Part shown: positions 1 to 8,729 of the stretch, piece after piece
Layout: each line of letters starts with the position of its first letter
Position numbering within the stretch: position 1 is the first letter of the stretch
DNA from: an uncultured Eubacteriales bacterium
Lineage (GTDB): Bacteria > Bacillota > Clostridia > Oscillospirales > Acutalibacteraceae
DNA: 64,000 nt
Assembly (NCBI GenBank): GCA_934476085.1
Contig: CAKSNE010000001.1
Span: 124,001-188,000 of the forward strand
Reading direction: 5' to 3'
The notes under the pieces: generated by a model
Seen by the model: only the letters and a program-made list of their open reading frames with translations
Database searches by the model: none
Told to the model about the DNA's origin: nothing
Translations under genes and position numbers: made by a program

Positions 1-1
1 T

Positions 2-229
2 AATAAACAAGTTAAAGTACTTGGAACAAAATACAATAAAGAATCTGTCGTAATACGTAGTACTGTTTTTTCTTTAGCAGTATCTGTATTTGTATTGACT
101 GCAATTTGTTTTATATTATATATTTTAAAAATAAATATTATATATACTTTGGTATTATTAATTGTATATCTATTTGTTAGTATAATATATTCGGTTATAT
201 TATGGAATTATTTTTGTTCTAAAAAATAA
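2..229 (+). CDS. Partial small membrane protein (C-terminal part)
   Basis: An open frame enters from the left edge and ends at TAA 227-229, giving 75 residues without a start codon in view. After about 20 polar residues there are two hydrophobic stretches (roughly residues 23-42 and 45-68), followed by a short Lys-ended tail (CSKK), so it is a two-TM membrane protein or the end of a larger one. It lies just before the packaging genes and is followed by a hairpin, so it is either an early/accessory prophage gene or cargo. The composition is very AT-rich. I do not recognise a family. Confidence 0.55.
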   Translation, partial: NKQVKVLGTKYNKESVVIRSTVFSLAVSVFVLTAICFILYILKINIIYTLVLLIVYLFVSIIYSVILWNYFCSKK

Positions 230-240
230 ATAAACACAAA

Positions 241-272
241 GCACTTCGATAATTCGGGGTGCTTTTATTATG
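241..272 (+). terminator. Hairpin terminator before the packaging operon
   Basis: GCACTTCGA (241-249) pairs with TCGGGGTGC (54-62 of the same line, i.e. 254-262) through nine pairs, two of them G-T, around a TAAT loop. TTTTATTAT follows. The same AAGCAC...GTGCTTTT style of hairpin recurs at 5232 and 10901 in this prophage. Confidence 0.65.
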
Positions 273-292
273 CCAAAATGAGAGGTGGGATA

Positions 293-1936
293 GTGGCAAA
301 TGAAAAAAACTTAATACCTATACGAACCGCGAGTGAAGCAAGAAAAAAAGGTGCGAAAGGTGGAAAGAAGTCAGGCGAAGTAAGAAGAAAAAAACGAAGC
401 ATGAAACAAGTAATGGATATGTTACTTCAAATGCCTGCTAATACTTCACAAGACTTTAATTCACTTGTAGAATTAGGTATCAACGTTGAAGATTTAGACG
501 AAGAAACAGTAAACAATCTATTAATCGTAAATGCTGCACTTTTAAAAAAAGCAAAACTCGGTGATGTAGCAAGTATTAAAGAATTGCGTAATATTACACA
601 AGACGATTACTACGCAAATCAAAAAATTAAAATAGAAAATGACAAATTAGCGTTTGAAAAGTCTAAGGTTGAAAAACCTGTTGCAGATGGAACGAATTAT
701 AATGGTATTCCTGCAATGCTTGTTGCTCCGACTTTTTCAAGCGTTATTTTTGATATACAAGAACACAAACACTCGGAATATGTTTTTCCCGGTGGTCGTG
801 GTTCTACCAAATCATCTTTTGTATCGTTAAATGTAATTGATTTAATAATGCAAAATGATAATATGCACGCTTGTGTTTTGAGAAATGTAGGTAATACGCT
901 TAAAGACAGTGTTTACAGCCAAATTCAATGGGCTATATCTGCGTTAGGCTTAGATGATGAATTTATATATACTAAGTCACCGTTAGAAATCACAAGAATT
1001 AAAACAGGTCAAAAGATATATTTTCGCGGGGCTGATGACCCAAACAAAATCAAGTCAATTAAAGCACCATTTGGATACATCGGTATAGTGTGGTTTGAAG
1101 AATTAGACCAATTCGCAGGCGAAGAAGCAGTAAGAAAGATTGAGCAATCTGTTATTCGTGGCGGTGATGTAGCATATAAATTCAAATCATTTAACCCGCC
1201 TAAATCTGCACAGAATTGGGCGAATAAATATATTAAAATACCGCGTGAAGATAGATTAGTGGTTGAAAGCAATTATTTGAGCGTGCCTGAAAAATGGTTA
1301 GGTAAGCCATTTATTGATGACGCAGAGTTTTTGAAAGAAACAAATCCTATTGCTTATGAAAACGAATATCTAGGTGTTGCAAACGGCACAGGTGGTAATG
1401 TATTTGACAATGTTGTTATTAGAGAGATAACAGATGACGAGATAGCGACATTTGATAGATTTTATCGCGGTGTGGACTGGGGTTGGTATCCTGATCCATT
1501 TGCTTATAACTGTGTGACTTATATACCTAGTCAACATAAACTTATTATTCTTGAAGAATATTCAGCGAACAAAAAGAGTAATGAGCAAACCGCAAAGACA
1601 CTTAAAACTGATTATAAAGTTACCGCTAATGACCTTATCACTTGTGATAGCGCAGAGCCTAAATCAATTGGTGACTATAAAGCATTTGGTTTGTTTGCAC
1701 GTGCAGCAGAAAAAGGCGCAGGAAGCGTTGATTATTCAATGAAATGGCTACAATCACTCAAAGAGATTGTAATTGATAATAGCCGTTGCCCTGATACTGC
1801 TAGAGAGTTTTTAGATTACGAGTATGAACGTGACAAGGACGGAAATGTTATAAGCGGTTATCCTGATATGAATAACCACCATATAGACGCGGTTAGATAC
1901 GCAATGAATAGAGTATGGAAAAGGAAAGGCGAATAA
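293..1936 (+). CDS. terL: Phage terminase large subunit with small-terminase-like N-terminal extension
   Basis: ATPase/nuclease motor that packages phage DNA into the prohead. With the GTG start (547 residues), residues 1-130 are basic and helical and begin MANEKNLIPIRTASEARKKG with a GGKKSGEVRRKK stretch. This matches what I recall of stand-alone small-terminase-like proteins of Firmicute phages. The TerL core follows: Walker A GGRGSTKSS (about 167-175), Walker B VWFEELDQF (about 266-274) and nuclease-type Asp positions (YRGVDWGW, TCDSAEPKS, HHIDAVRYA). An ATG at 278 is in frame, but GTG 293 has a well-spaced GAGGTGG site and gives the family-like N-terminus. The next gene overlaps by one base (TAATG). 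The family is probably Terminase_3/3C. The fusion reading is inference. Confidence 0.9.
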   Translation: MANEKNLIPIRTASEARKKGAKGGKKSGEVRRKKRSMKQVMDMLLQMPANTSQDFNSLVELGINVEDLDEETVNNLLIVNAALLKKAKLGDVASIKELRNITQDDYYANQKIKIENDKLAFEKSKVEKPVADGTNYNGIPAMLVAPTFSSVIFDIQEHKHSEYVFPGGRGSTKSSFVSLNVIDLIMQNDNMHACVLRNVGNTLKDSVYSQIQWAISALGLDDEFIYTKSPLEITRIKTGQKIYFRGADDPNKIKSIKAPFGYIGIVWFEELDQFAGEEAVRKIEQSVIRGGDVAYKFKSFNPPKSAQNWANKYIKIPREDRLVVESNYLSVPEKWLGKPFIDDAEFLKETNPIAYENEYLGVANGTGGNVFDNVVIREITDDEIATFDRFYRGVDWGWYPDPFAYNCVTYIPSQHKLIILEEYSANKKSNEQTAKTLKTDYKVTANDLITCDSAEPKSIGDYKAFGLFARAAEKGAGSVDYSMKWLQSLKEIVIDNSRCPDTAREFLDYEYERDKDGNVISGYPDMNNHHIDAVRYAMNRVWKRKGE

Positions 1937-3270
1937 TGAATATAATATCAAAATTGAAAGGGTGGATAAAATCATTGTTTCCGATTAAGACGATTAAAAA
2001 CACATTGAACCTTGATGTTGCAATGTCGCAAGATATGATTACAAAAATAGCAGAATGGAGCGATATGTATTCGGGTAGAGCGTATTGGCTGAATAAAAAA
2101 GTAAAATCATTAAGGCTCGAACAATCTATTGTGCGTGAGTTTTCAAATATCACGCTTAATGAAATGGAAACATCAGTTAGCAATGATAAACTTGATACAA
2201 TCTTCCATAGTGCAATTAGAGATATAAATGCAAACTTACAAGAAGGTTTAGCAACCGGTGCAATGGTAATTAAACCGCTTGGTTCTGATAAGGTGCAATA
2301 TGTACCGCAAAATGAGTTTATACCACTTGAATATGATAATAGGGGAAGATTGATAAAAGTTATCTTTCCTGACTTCAAACAGTTATCGGATAGTGACTAT
2401 TATACAAGACTTGAAATTCACTCTTTAGATTGTGAAAAAGGCTTAACAATTGAAAACAAAGCCTATTATAGCAAAGATAAAAATTCACTTGGTAGAGAAG
2501 TACCGCTTGAAAGTGTGGACGAATGGGCAGGACTTGACAAAATTGTTACATATCCGCAGATGTTAAGACCTGCATTTGGTTATTACCGCAACCCTATTAA
2601 CAATAATATTGACGGTACACACGCAGGCATTTCAATGTTTGAATGTGCTATTGAAACAATCCGTAATGCCGATGAGCAATACGGCTATCTTAAATGGGAA
2701 TTTGAAAGTGGCAAACGCAAAGTTATGGTTTCAGAGCTTGCACTTAAACGAGATGAATTTGGCAATATGCAAGTGCCAAATGATGATTTATTTATTCAGT
2801 TAGATAGCGATTCGGACGATTTTTATAAAGAGTTTTCGCCACAATTCCGTCAAAGCGATATTATAAGCGGACTTAATGAGTATAAACGCAACATTGAGTT
2901 TCAAGTTGGATTGGCTTATGGTGATATATCCGATCCGCAAAGCGTAGATAAAACCGCAACGGAAGTTAAATCAGCAAAACAACGCAAATACAATACGGTT
3001 TCGGCGATACAACAAAACTTAAGGGATTGCCTAGAAGATTTATGTTATGCTTTGGCTTTTTATAATTCACTCGCTACAAGTAATTATGAATTTGTTTGTA
3101 ACTTTAAAGATAGTATTTTGACCGATGAAGCAACAGAGCGACAACAAGATTATCAAGATGTTTCAGCCGGACTTATGCAACCTTGGGAGTACAGAGTCAA
3201 GTGGTATGGAGAGAGCGAAGACGAAGCCAAAAAGAAATTAGCCGATAGCGTGTCAAATATAGTGGAGTAA
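1936..3270 (+). CDS. Phage portal protein (SPP1 Gp6-like)
   Basis: Forms the dodecameric ring at the head vertex through which DNA enters and leaves, and docks the terminase. It has 444 residues, usual for Gp6-type portals. The position between terminase and minor head protein, and segments such as WSDMYSGRAYWLN, ATGAMVIKPL and the DPQSVDKTATEVKSAKQR clip/stem-like region, fit this family. The start is ATG 1936, one base into the TerL stop, with AAGGAAAGG six bases upstream; an upstream in-frame ATG at 1915 lies inside terL and lacks a site. Confidence 0.9.
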   Translation: MNIISKLKGWIKSLFPIKTIKNTLNLDVAMSQDMITKIAEWSDMYSGRAYWLNKKVKSLRLEQSIVREFSNITLNEMETSVSNDKLDTIFHSAIRDINANLQEGLATGAMVIKPLGSDKVQYVPQNEFIPLEYDNRGRLIKVIFPDFKQLSDSDYYTRLEIHSLDCEKGLTIENKAYYSKDKNSLGREVPLESVDEWAGLDKIVTYPQMLRPAFGYYRNPINNNIDGTHAGISMFECAIETIRNADEQYGYLKWEFESGKRKVMVSELALKRDEFGNMQVPNDDLFIQLDSDSDDFYKEFSPQFRQSDIISGLNEYKRNIEFQVGLAYGDISDPQSVDKTATEVKSAKQRKYNTVSAIQQNLRDCLEDLCYALAFYNSLATSNYEFVCNFKDSILTDEATERQQDYQDVSAGLMQPWEYRVKWYGESEDEAKKKLADSVSNIVE

Positions 3271-3274
3271 AACA

Positions 3275-5050
3275 ATGCTTACACCTGCACAAACAGAAGA
3301 ATTGCCAATCGAACTTGAAAAACAGTTTCGCGACTTAGAACAACGCGTTATGAGTGATGTTGTAAGACGATTAAAACTTAACGGCAATGATATAACACGC
3401 TCGGCAGATTGGCAAATCAATAGATTAATCGAACTTGGCAAATCACAGGAAGAAATCAAGCAGTATTTATCCAATGCTTTGAAAATGTCGAATAATGAGA
3501 TTGAAAAAGCATATCAAAAGGTTATTGATGAAGGCTATACACAGAATAAAGAAATCTACAAGCAAGCCGATAAAGATTTTATACCTTATGAAGATAATCA
3601 AGAGTTACAACAATTAGTTAGTGCTACCAAAGAACAAACGCAAGGCGAGTTTAAAAACATAACTCAATCTTTAGGCTTTGCAACAAAAGACACAGCTGGT
3701 AACATTAAGTTTCAACCGATAGCGGACTACTACCAAAAGACACTTGATAGTGCAATGCTTGATATTGCAACGGGTATGTTTAGTTATAATACGGTACTTA
3801 ATAGGGTTGTAACTGAAATGACTAATAGTGGTTTAAGAACTGTTGATTATGCAAGCGGTTGGAGTAACAGAGTTGACGTTGCCGCACGCAGAGCGATAAT
3901 GACAGGCATTACACAAGTAACCGCAAAGGTCAATGAAGATACAGCAAAGGACTTAGGTACAAATACTTTTGAAGTATCATATCATAGTGGTGCAAGACCG
4001 AGCCATGCAGAATGGCAGGGCGGAATATACACTTACGAAGAACTAGAAACTGTTTGTGGCTTAGGTTCGGGCGAAGGACTTTGTGGTTGGAATTGCTATC
4101 ATTCATACTCGCCATTCATTCCGGGCATATCCGAGCCTACATACAGTAGTGAAGAATTGGCAAAAATGAAAGCGGAAGACGCTAAACCTGTTGATTATTA
4201 CGGTAAAAAATATACAAAGTATGAAGCCTTGCAAAAGCAACGCACTCTTGAAATTCGAATGAGAGCACAGAGAGAAAAAATAAAATTGTTGCAAGAAGGC
4301 GGTGCTGATGAAGACAGTATTATTACTGCAAGAGCAAGATATAGAGTAACAAGCAGTCAATACGCCCAGTTTTCAAAGGCTATGAATTTACCGCAGCAAA
4401 GGGATAGAATTTATCAAGACGGCCAAGGCGGTATTGGTAAGGGTAAATGGAAAAGGAACGAAAATATTTTTTCAACTTCAAATAAATTAAAGAAAAACAT
4501 AGACTTACCCGATAATATGAATTCTGATAATATGCTTTCACAAGATATAAAAGATGAAATTTCATTTGATATAGATAAGATTAAATCTGAATACGATATT
4601 GTTATAGATGAAATTGAATATAGTAGCATTGCTGATAATACCAAAACACCCATGCAATTTGTTCCGGTTAATAAAGATGGTGTATTCAAATCTAAACTAT
4701 TAATAAATTCGACATTTAATTGGAATGAATCTCTTGACAGTTTAAATGAAAGAATATATAATAAAAATTACTTAAAAGGCATATTAGCAAGTAAAAACAC
4801 CAAAGATTTAGTAACACACGAAATGGCGCACTTTATGTGTTTTCAAGACTGTAAAACTTGGGATGATTTCTTGATAAGAGAATCTATGCTAAGAAGAAAA
4901 TTTGTTAAAGGTATATCGTTATATTCAGATAACGCTGTAGATGGCGCGGAATCTATCGCTGAAGGTTTTGTTAGATTTAAGAACAACGAACAAATTGATG
5001 ATAAAACAAAAAAACTTATTGAACAATATATAGAAAGGTGGAAAAAATAA
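3275..5050 (+). CDS. Phage minor head protein fused to a C-terminal zincin-like metallopeptidase domain
   Basis: 591 residues. The first about 380 residues look like the minor capsid/head morphogenesis family that sits on the portal (ARRAIMTGITQVTAK, SYHSGARPSHAEWQGG, CGWNCYHSYSPF). A hydrophilic linker (about 385-430) is followed by an extra domain holding LVTHEMAHFM, an HExxH zinc motif at about 515-519. Downstream GAESIAEGF (Glu 559/563) could supply the third ligand. Such C-terminal enzymatic domains on minor head proteins are known in phages (for example ADP-ribosyltransferases); they may enter the cell with the DNA. Catalytic activity and target are inference. It starts 4 bases after the portal stop. 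Confidence 0.85.
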   Translation: MLTPAQTEELPIELEKQFRDLEQRVMSDVVRRLKLNGNDITRSADWQINRLIELGKSQEEIKQYLSNALKMSNNEIEKAYQKVIDEGYTQNKEIYKQADKDFIPYEDNQELQQLVSATKEQTQGEFKNITQSLGFATKDTAGNIKFQPIADYYQKTLDSAMLDIATGMFSYNTVLNRVVTEMTNSGLRTVDYASGWSNRVDVAARRAIMTGITQVTAKVNEDTAKDLGTNTFEVSYHSGARPSHAEWQGGIYTYEELETVCGLGSGEGLCGWNCYHSYSPFIPGISEPTYSSEELAKMKAEDAKPVDYYGKKYTKYEALQKQRTLEIRMRAQREKIKLLQEGGADEDSIITARARYRVTSSQYAQFSKAMNLPQQRDRIYQDGQGGIGKGKWKRNENIFSTSNKLKKNIDLPDNMNSDNMLSQDIKDEISFDIDKIKSEYDIVIDEIEYSSIADNTKTPMQFVPVNKDGVFKSKLLINSTFNWNESLDSLNERIYNKNYLKGILASKNTKDLVTHEMAHFMCFQDCKTWDDFLIRESMLRRKFVKGISLYSDNAVDGAESIAEGFVRFKNNEQIDDKTKKLIEQYIERWKK

Positions 5051-5230
5051 ATGCCAATGATTATTCCCGATTGTACTTCTTGTAAAAATTTTTCGGGCAG
5101 AGAAAATAACTATTTGTGTTGCAATGCTTTCCCAAACGGAATACCAAACGATTTTTTTTGGGGAAATGTCAATGTTAGAACATTGAAAGAATGCAATAAT
5201 AATTATAAATTTGAAGATAGCAACGAATAA
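5051..5230 (+). CDS. Small Cys-rich phage protein
   Basis: 59 residues, ATG directly after the minor-head stop (0 bp gap), ending at TAA 5228-5230. It opens PDCTSCKNFSG, then CCNAFPNGIP and a later NVRTLKECNNNYKF, so two Cys pairs could bind a metal. I recall similar 50-60-residue CxxC...C.AFP.GIP proteins next to minor head genes in Firmicute phages; their function is not known to me. AT-rich like its neighbours. Confidence 0.75.
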   Translation: MPMIIPDCTSCKNFSGRENNYLCCNAFPNGIPNDFFWGNVNVRTLKECNNNYKFEDSNE

Positions 5231-5231
5231 C

Positions 5232-5268
5232 AAGCACCCTTGAAGTGAAAATCAAGAGTGCTTTTATT
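5232..5268 (+). terminator. Hairpin terminator after head-gene block
   Basis: AAGCACCCTTGA (5232-5243) pairs with TCAAGAGTGCTT (5252-5263) around an 8-base loop and is followed by TTATTAT. It closes the terminase/portal/minor head block. Confidence 0.75.
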
Positions 5269-5294
5269 ATGCTTAAAAATTAATAGTTAAATCT

Positions 5295-5326
5295 AGCGTT
5301 GTGTATATGCACAGCGCTATTTTTAT
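5295..5326 (+). terminator. Second hairpin before scaffold gene
   Basis: AGCGTTGTG (5295-5303) pairs with CACAGCGCT (5310-5318) with one G-T pair, then ATTTTTAT. Together with the hairpin at 5232 it forms a tandem pair before the scaffold/capsid genes, and the same arrangement is found before the tape measure. Confidence 0.55.
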
Positions 5327-5412
5327 ATCAAAATTGAGTTTAACACTCGTAAAACAGTTATAAGAAAGGGAAGCAACCCCGTAAAAAGCGTATCGAAAGG
5401 AGCATTATTAGT

Positions 5413-5994
5413 ATGCAAAGAAAATTTTTGGAAGATATGGGACTTGAAAAGGAAGTAATCGACAAGATTATGACCGAAAACGGAGCCGATATCGAGAAAA
5501 CAAAAACAAAACTTGAAGCCGAGAGAGACAATTACAAGGAACAGCTTGAAACCGCACAAAACGCACTAAAAGAGTTTGATGGCGTTGATGTTAAGGACTT
5601 GCAAGGTAAAATAGACACCTTAAACAACGACCTAAAAGCCAAAGAAACCGAATATCAAAATAAAATTGCTGATATGGAGTTTAATTCCGCGTTAGATAGT
5701 GCGATTTCTTCAATCGGCGCAAAAAATGCAAAGGCAGTTAAAGCCTTACTTGATATTGATATACTCAAATCAAGCAAAAATCAACAAGATGACATTAAGG
5801 CAGCACTAGAGAGTGTAAAAAGCGAAAATGATTATTTATTTAGTTCGCAAGAGCCTATTAAAAATCCTGTTGCACCAACAACCCCACCGCAGGGTGGCAT
5901 AACGCAAGAAATGTTTAACAAAATGGGTTATCGCGAAAGAGTTAAATTTTATAACGATAATCCCGAAACTTACAAAAAATTCACAGAAAGATAA
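5413..5994 (+). CDS. Phage scaffold protein (GP20-like)
   Basis: Internal scaffold that guides procapsid assembly and is then removed. It has 193 residues, is highly charged and has a long coiled coil at about residues 30-95 (EKTKTKLEAERDNYKEQLE). A conserved-looking C-terminus (MGYRERVKFYNDNPETYKKF) is the type that binds capsid protein. The N-terminus RKFLEDMGLEKEVIDKIM is typical of GP20 scaffolds, and the position directly before the major capsid gene agrees. Start ATG 5413 has a GAAAGGAG site at about 5395-5402. Confidence 0.88.
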   Translation: MQRKFLEDMGLEKEVIDKIMTENGADIEKTKTKLEAERDNYKEQLETAQNALKEFDGVDVKDLQGKIDTLNNDLKAKETEYQNKIADMEFNSALDSAISSIGAKNAKAVKALLDIDILKSSKNQQDDIKAALESVKSENDYLFSSQEPIKNPVAPTTPPQGGITQEMFNKMGYRERVKFYNDNPETYKKFTER

Positions 5995-6013
5995 GAAATG
6001 AGGTAATTTAATT

Positions 6014-7042
6014 ATGGCTAATCAAACAAAAATCGCTGATTTAATCAATCCTGAAGTAATGGCGGATATGATTTCAGCAAAAGTAGAGAAAAAACTCATT
6101 GTAGCACCATTTGCTACAATTGATACATCATTACAAGGTGTACCGGGTGATACAATTACAGTACCAAAATACGGTTACATTGGTGATGCAGAAGATGTTG
6201 CTGAAGGTATTGCTTGTGGTACAGCAAAGCTTACTACAAGCGTAACAGAAGCAAAGGTTAAGAAAGCAATGAAAGCAGTTGAGCTAACAGATGAAGCAAT
6301 TTTATCAGGCTATGGTAATCCTGTTGGCGAAACTAACAATCAGTTGGCTTTAGCTATTGCTTCAAAAGTTGATAATGATGCAATGGAGGCACTTTATGAT
6401 GCAAAACTTGTTTTTGATGGTTCTGCAAGTGCAATTAACTATGATGGTGTTGTAGATGCTATTGATTTATTCGATGAAGAAGTTGCTTCTGAAAAAGTAA
6501 TGTTCATCAATCCAAAACAAAAAACAACTTTGAGAAAAGATAAGGATTTCATTGATAAGAACAAATACACCGGTGATGTAATGTTTAGTGGTGAAATCGG
6601 CTCGATTGCAGGAGCAAGAGCAGTTGTTACCAAAAAAGTAAAACTTAATGATGAAATCTCTGCTTCTTACTCAAAGGTTGAAAGTTCTGAATCAAGTGCA
6701 AAAGAGGTTGTTGCTGATACTGCAAGCCCTACATCTTCACAAATTAAGATTTCAGATGTAACACCTTGTGTTAAGGGTTATGAACCTGTAGTTGGCGATT
6801 ATGTTAAAAAAGGCTCAAAAATTAATGCAGGTACTTTTTACATCAATCCTATTGTTAAACTTAACAATGATGATGAAACAGAAGAAGATACCAATGCAAT
6901 CACTGTTTATCTCAAAAGAGATACAAATGTTGAAACCGAAAGAAATTCACTTTCAAGATCAACAGATATTTCTGCCGATAAATTTTATACTGTTGCTTTG
7001 TCTAATGAAGCAAAAGTTGTATTGGCTCAATTTAAAAAATAA
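6014..7042 (+). CDS. Major capsid protein (N4-gp56 / HK97-fold family)
   Basis: Main shell protein, 342 residues. The N-terminus MANQTKIADLINPEVMADMI and segments such as VPGDTITVPKYGYIGDAEDV and KAVELTDEAILSGYGNPVGE are characteristic of the N4-gp56-type major capsid proteins of Firmicute siphophages. The domain around residues 140-205 carries the usual IDLFDEE...VMFINPKQ...LRKDKDF pattern. It follows the scaffold gene after 19 bp with a GAAATGAGG site. Good codon bias and smooth composition suggest high expression. Confidence 0.92.
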   Translation: MANQTKIADLINPEVMADMISAKVEKKLIVAPFATIDTSLQGVPGDTITVPKYGYIGDAEDVAEGIACGTAKLTTSVTEAKVKKAMKAVELTDEAILSGYGNPVGETNNQLALAIASKVDNDAMEALYDAKLVFDGSASAINYDGVVDAIDLFDEEVASEKVMFINPKQKTTLRKDKDFIDKNKYTGDVMFSGEIGSIAGARAVVTKKVKLNDEISASYSKVESSESSAKEVVADTASPTSSQIKISDVTPCVKGYEPVVGDYVKKGSKINAGTFYINPIVKLNNDDETEEDTNAITVYLKRDTNVETERNSLSRSTDISADKFYTVALSNEAKVVLAQFKK

Positions 7043-7060
7043 TTCATTGGAGTGGGAGTA

Positions 7061-7435
7061 ATGGCATACGCAGACGAAAATTATTACAAAAATAAATACT
7101 TATCAGGTCGAGAAGCGGTCATTACTTCCGCTTTCGACTTTTTCTTTTTGAAGGCTACTAAAATAATTGACCGCTATACATTCAACCGCATTAAAGATAT
7201 TACAGACGATATAAGTAACTGTTGTTGCGAGATTGCCGAATTAGTTTTTAGAGATGAACAGTTATCTAAAAAAACCGAAAATGGCGGTAAATCAAGCGAA
7301 AGTGTTGGTGGTTGGTCTGTTTCATACGCAAGTCAACAAGACGCTAGAGCCACATTAGAAAGCAAAATACAAAGTGCTTTGCGTTATTGGTTGCCTGCTG
7401 ATTTGTTATATAGGGGTGTTGATAATGCTCGCTAA
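7061..7435 (+). CDS. Head-tail connector / adaptor protein
   Basis: 124 residues, beginning MAYADENYYKNKYLSGREAV. The first gene after the capsid gene usually encodes the adaptor (gp6/gp15-like) that docks on the portal. The short helical composition, a FLKATKIIDRYTFNRI segment and the Ser/Gly-rich VGGWSVSYAS motif fit such adaptors. Start ATG 7061 is chosen over an in-frame GTG at 7052 because GGAG and GGGAG sites lie just upstream. It overlaps the next gene by 11 bases. Confidence 0.75.
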   Translation: MAYADENYYKNKYLSGREAVITSAFDFFFLKATKIIDRYTFNRIKDITDDISNCCCEIAELVFRDEQLSKKTENGGKSSESVGGWSVSYASQQDARATLESKIQSALRYWLPADLLYRGVDNAR

Positions 7436-7841
7436 TACTGATTGCACTCTATATCGTTTCATTGAGCCACAAAAAATTAAAGTAATTGATGGTTACCCGA
7501 CTATTGATGGCGTACGAATATCAATCAAAAATGGTTATGAGCGAGTGTATATACCACACGCACATTGGGACGATAGCAGAACAACGAGAATTACAAAAAG
7601 CGGTTTGATTACAGATAATTCAACTACGATTTATTTGTTTGACAAAGCCGAGATACCTTTTGTAAGTGGCAAAGATATTATTTTGCAAGGTAAATGTGAT
7701 TTTGTCTTTGACAATACCAATGAACAAACAATGTCAGCAAGCCTTAGAGATTTTAGGCAATCGCATAAATTCTTAACGGTATCATCTGTAAGTCATTGTT
7801 GGTATGGCGGTTTGCCGCATTGCGAGGTTAGTGCAAAATGA
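7425..7841 (+). CDS. Head completion protein, DUF6751-like
   Basis: 138 residues starting MLANTDCTLYRFIEPQKIKV. It has a beta-rich pattern (VYIPHAHWDDSRTTR, TIYLFDKAEIPF, DIILQGKCDFVFD) typical of the small second head-completion protein of these phages; I associate it with DUF6751, from memory. The ATG at 7425 lies inside the upstream gene and TAGGGGTG provides the ribosome site. An upstream start would make a hydrophobic leader that looks like translated overlap and is rejected. Its stop overlaps the next start by 4 bases. Confidence 0.7.
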   Translation: MLANTDCTLYRFIEPQKIKVIDGYPTIDGVRISIKNGYERVYIPHAHWDDSRTTRITKSGLITDNSTTIYLFDKAEIPFVSGKDIILQGKCDFVFDNTNEQTMSASLRDFRQSHKFLTVSSVSHCWYGGLPHCEVSAK

Positions 7842-8278
7842 TTAAACAGCCGAAAAATATTAAAACCAAAGGTGACATTTTTGACGGCGAGTTAGTGTGG
7901 AATCCTAATTTCGCAAATATGCACAATGCGAATTTTAATAAAGCACAGGAATACATTGACAGCAGATGTATTAGCCTTATGAAACCTTTTACGCCGTTTC
8001 AAACAGGCATACTTGAAAAATTAGCACACCCTGTTGAACCCGGTTTGATTAAACAAGATGGACCTTATGCAAAATACCAATACTATGGAAAGTTAATGGT
8101 TTCGTCACTAACCGGCTCGGCATATTCAAAAGGTGAAAAAAAGGTATTAACCGACACACCGTTGAATTACAGTAAAGCGAAGCATCCGCAGGCTGGCTCG
8201 ATGTGGTTTGAAAAAATGAAAGCAGCGAATAAAGATAAAATTCTTAAAGGTGCTGAAAAAATAGCAAAAGGCGGTTGA
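7838..8278 (+). CDS. Minor capsid / head-tail joining protein (Minor_capsid_2-like)
   Basis: 146 residues. The motif FTPFQTGILE...GPYAKYQYYGKLMV and the PLNYSKAKHPQAGSMWFEKMKA segment are typical of HK97 gp10-like / minor capsid 2 proteins at the head-tail interface. ATG 7838 overlaps the preceding TGA, indicating translational coupling. Confidence 0.82.
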   Translation: MIKQPKNIKTKGDIFDGELVWNPNFANMHNANFNKAQEYIDSRCISLMKPFTPFQTGILEKLAHPVEPGLIKQDGPYAKYQYYGKLMVSSLTGSAYSKGEKKVLTDTPLNYSKAKHPQAGSMWFEKMKAANKDKILKGAEKIAKGG

Positions 8279-8280
8279 TT

Positions 8281-8724
8281 ATGAATATTATCGAACTAAT
8301 GCAAAAACTCTTGTTAGATTATCCGCGAATATCCGAAGTTTGTAATAAAATTCACATTGATTTTACCGATAATCAAGATACCGATTACGGATTATCAAGT
8401 ATTGGTGATGTGAAGTTGAGCGAAGATATTTTAGGAAATCAAATAAGACAACATAATTTTGTGTTATATGCTGTATATCAAGCACTTAATGATTATGATC
8501 GCATTTCAAATAGCGGTGCAATATTAGAGTTACAAATGTATCTTGAAAGTGCTGTAATCGGTCAAGAAGTTGAAATAATAGTAAACAACACAAAATATAT
8601 CGGAAAACTAACCAAAATAGAGTGTTCCAACGGAATGCTTTACGAGATACCGCTTGAAAATTTAATGTGTGCGTGGCGATATCAGTTGCAAATCAACGCA
8701 CAATACGAAATTGAAAGGAATTGA
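8281..8724 (+). CDS. Tail terminator-like protein
   Basis: 147 residues, starting MNIIELMQKLLLDYPRISEV. The order (after the gp10-like gene, before the tail tube gene) and the motif SEDILGNQIRQHNFVLYAVYQALNDYDRI match proteins annotated as minor capsid or tail terminator in Clostridium phages, which cap the tail tube. ATG 8281 is preferred to a TTG at 8275; AAAGGCGG lies six bases upstream. Confidence 0.72.
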   Translation: MNIIELMQKLLLDYPRISEVCNKIHIDFTDNQDTDYGLSSIGDVKLSEDILGNQIRQHNFVLYAVYQALNDYDRISNSGAILELQMYLESAVIGQEVEIIVNNTKYIGKLTKIECSNGMLYEIPLENLMCAWRYQLQINAQYEIERN

Positions 8725-8729
8725 TAAAA

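Noticed and set aside
1893..2378. 161-codon open frame on the - strand
   Set aside because: Antisense to terL end and portal; hydrophobic shadow translation, no ribosome site.
5323..5559. 78-codon open frame on the - strand
   Set aside because: Antisense to the scaffold gene start and its leader, with no ribosome site.
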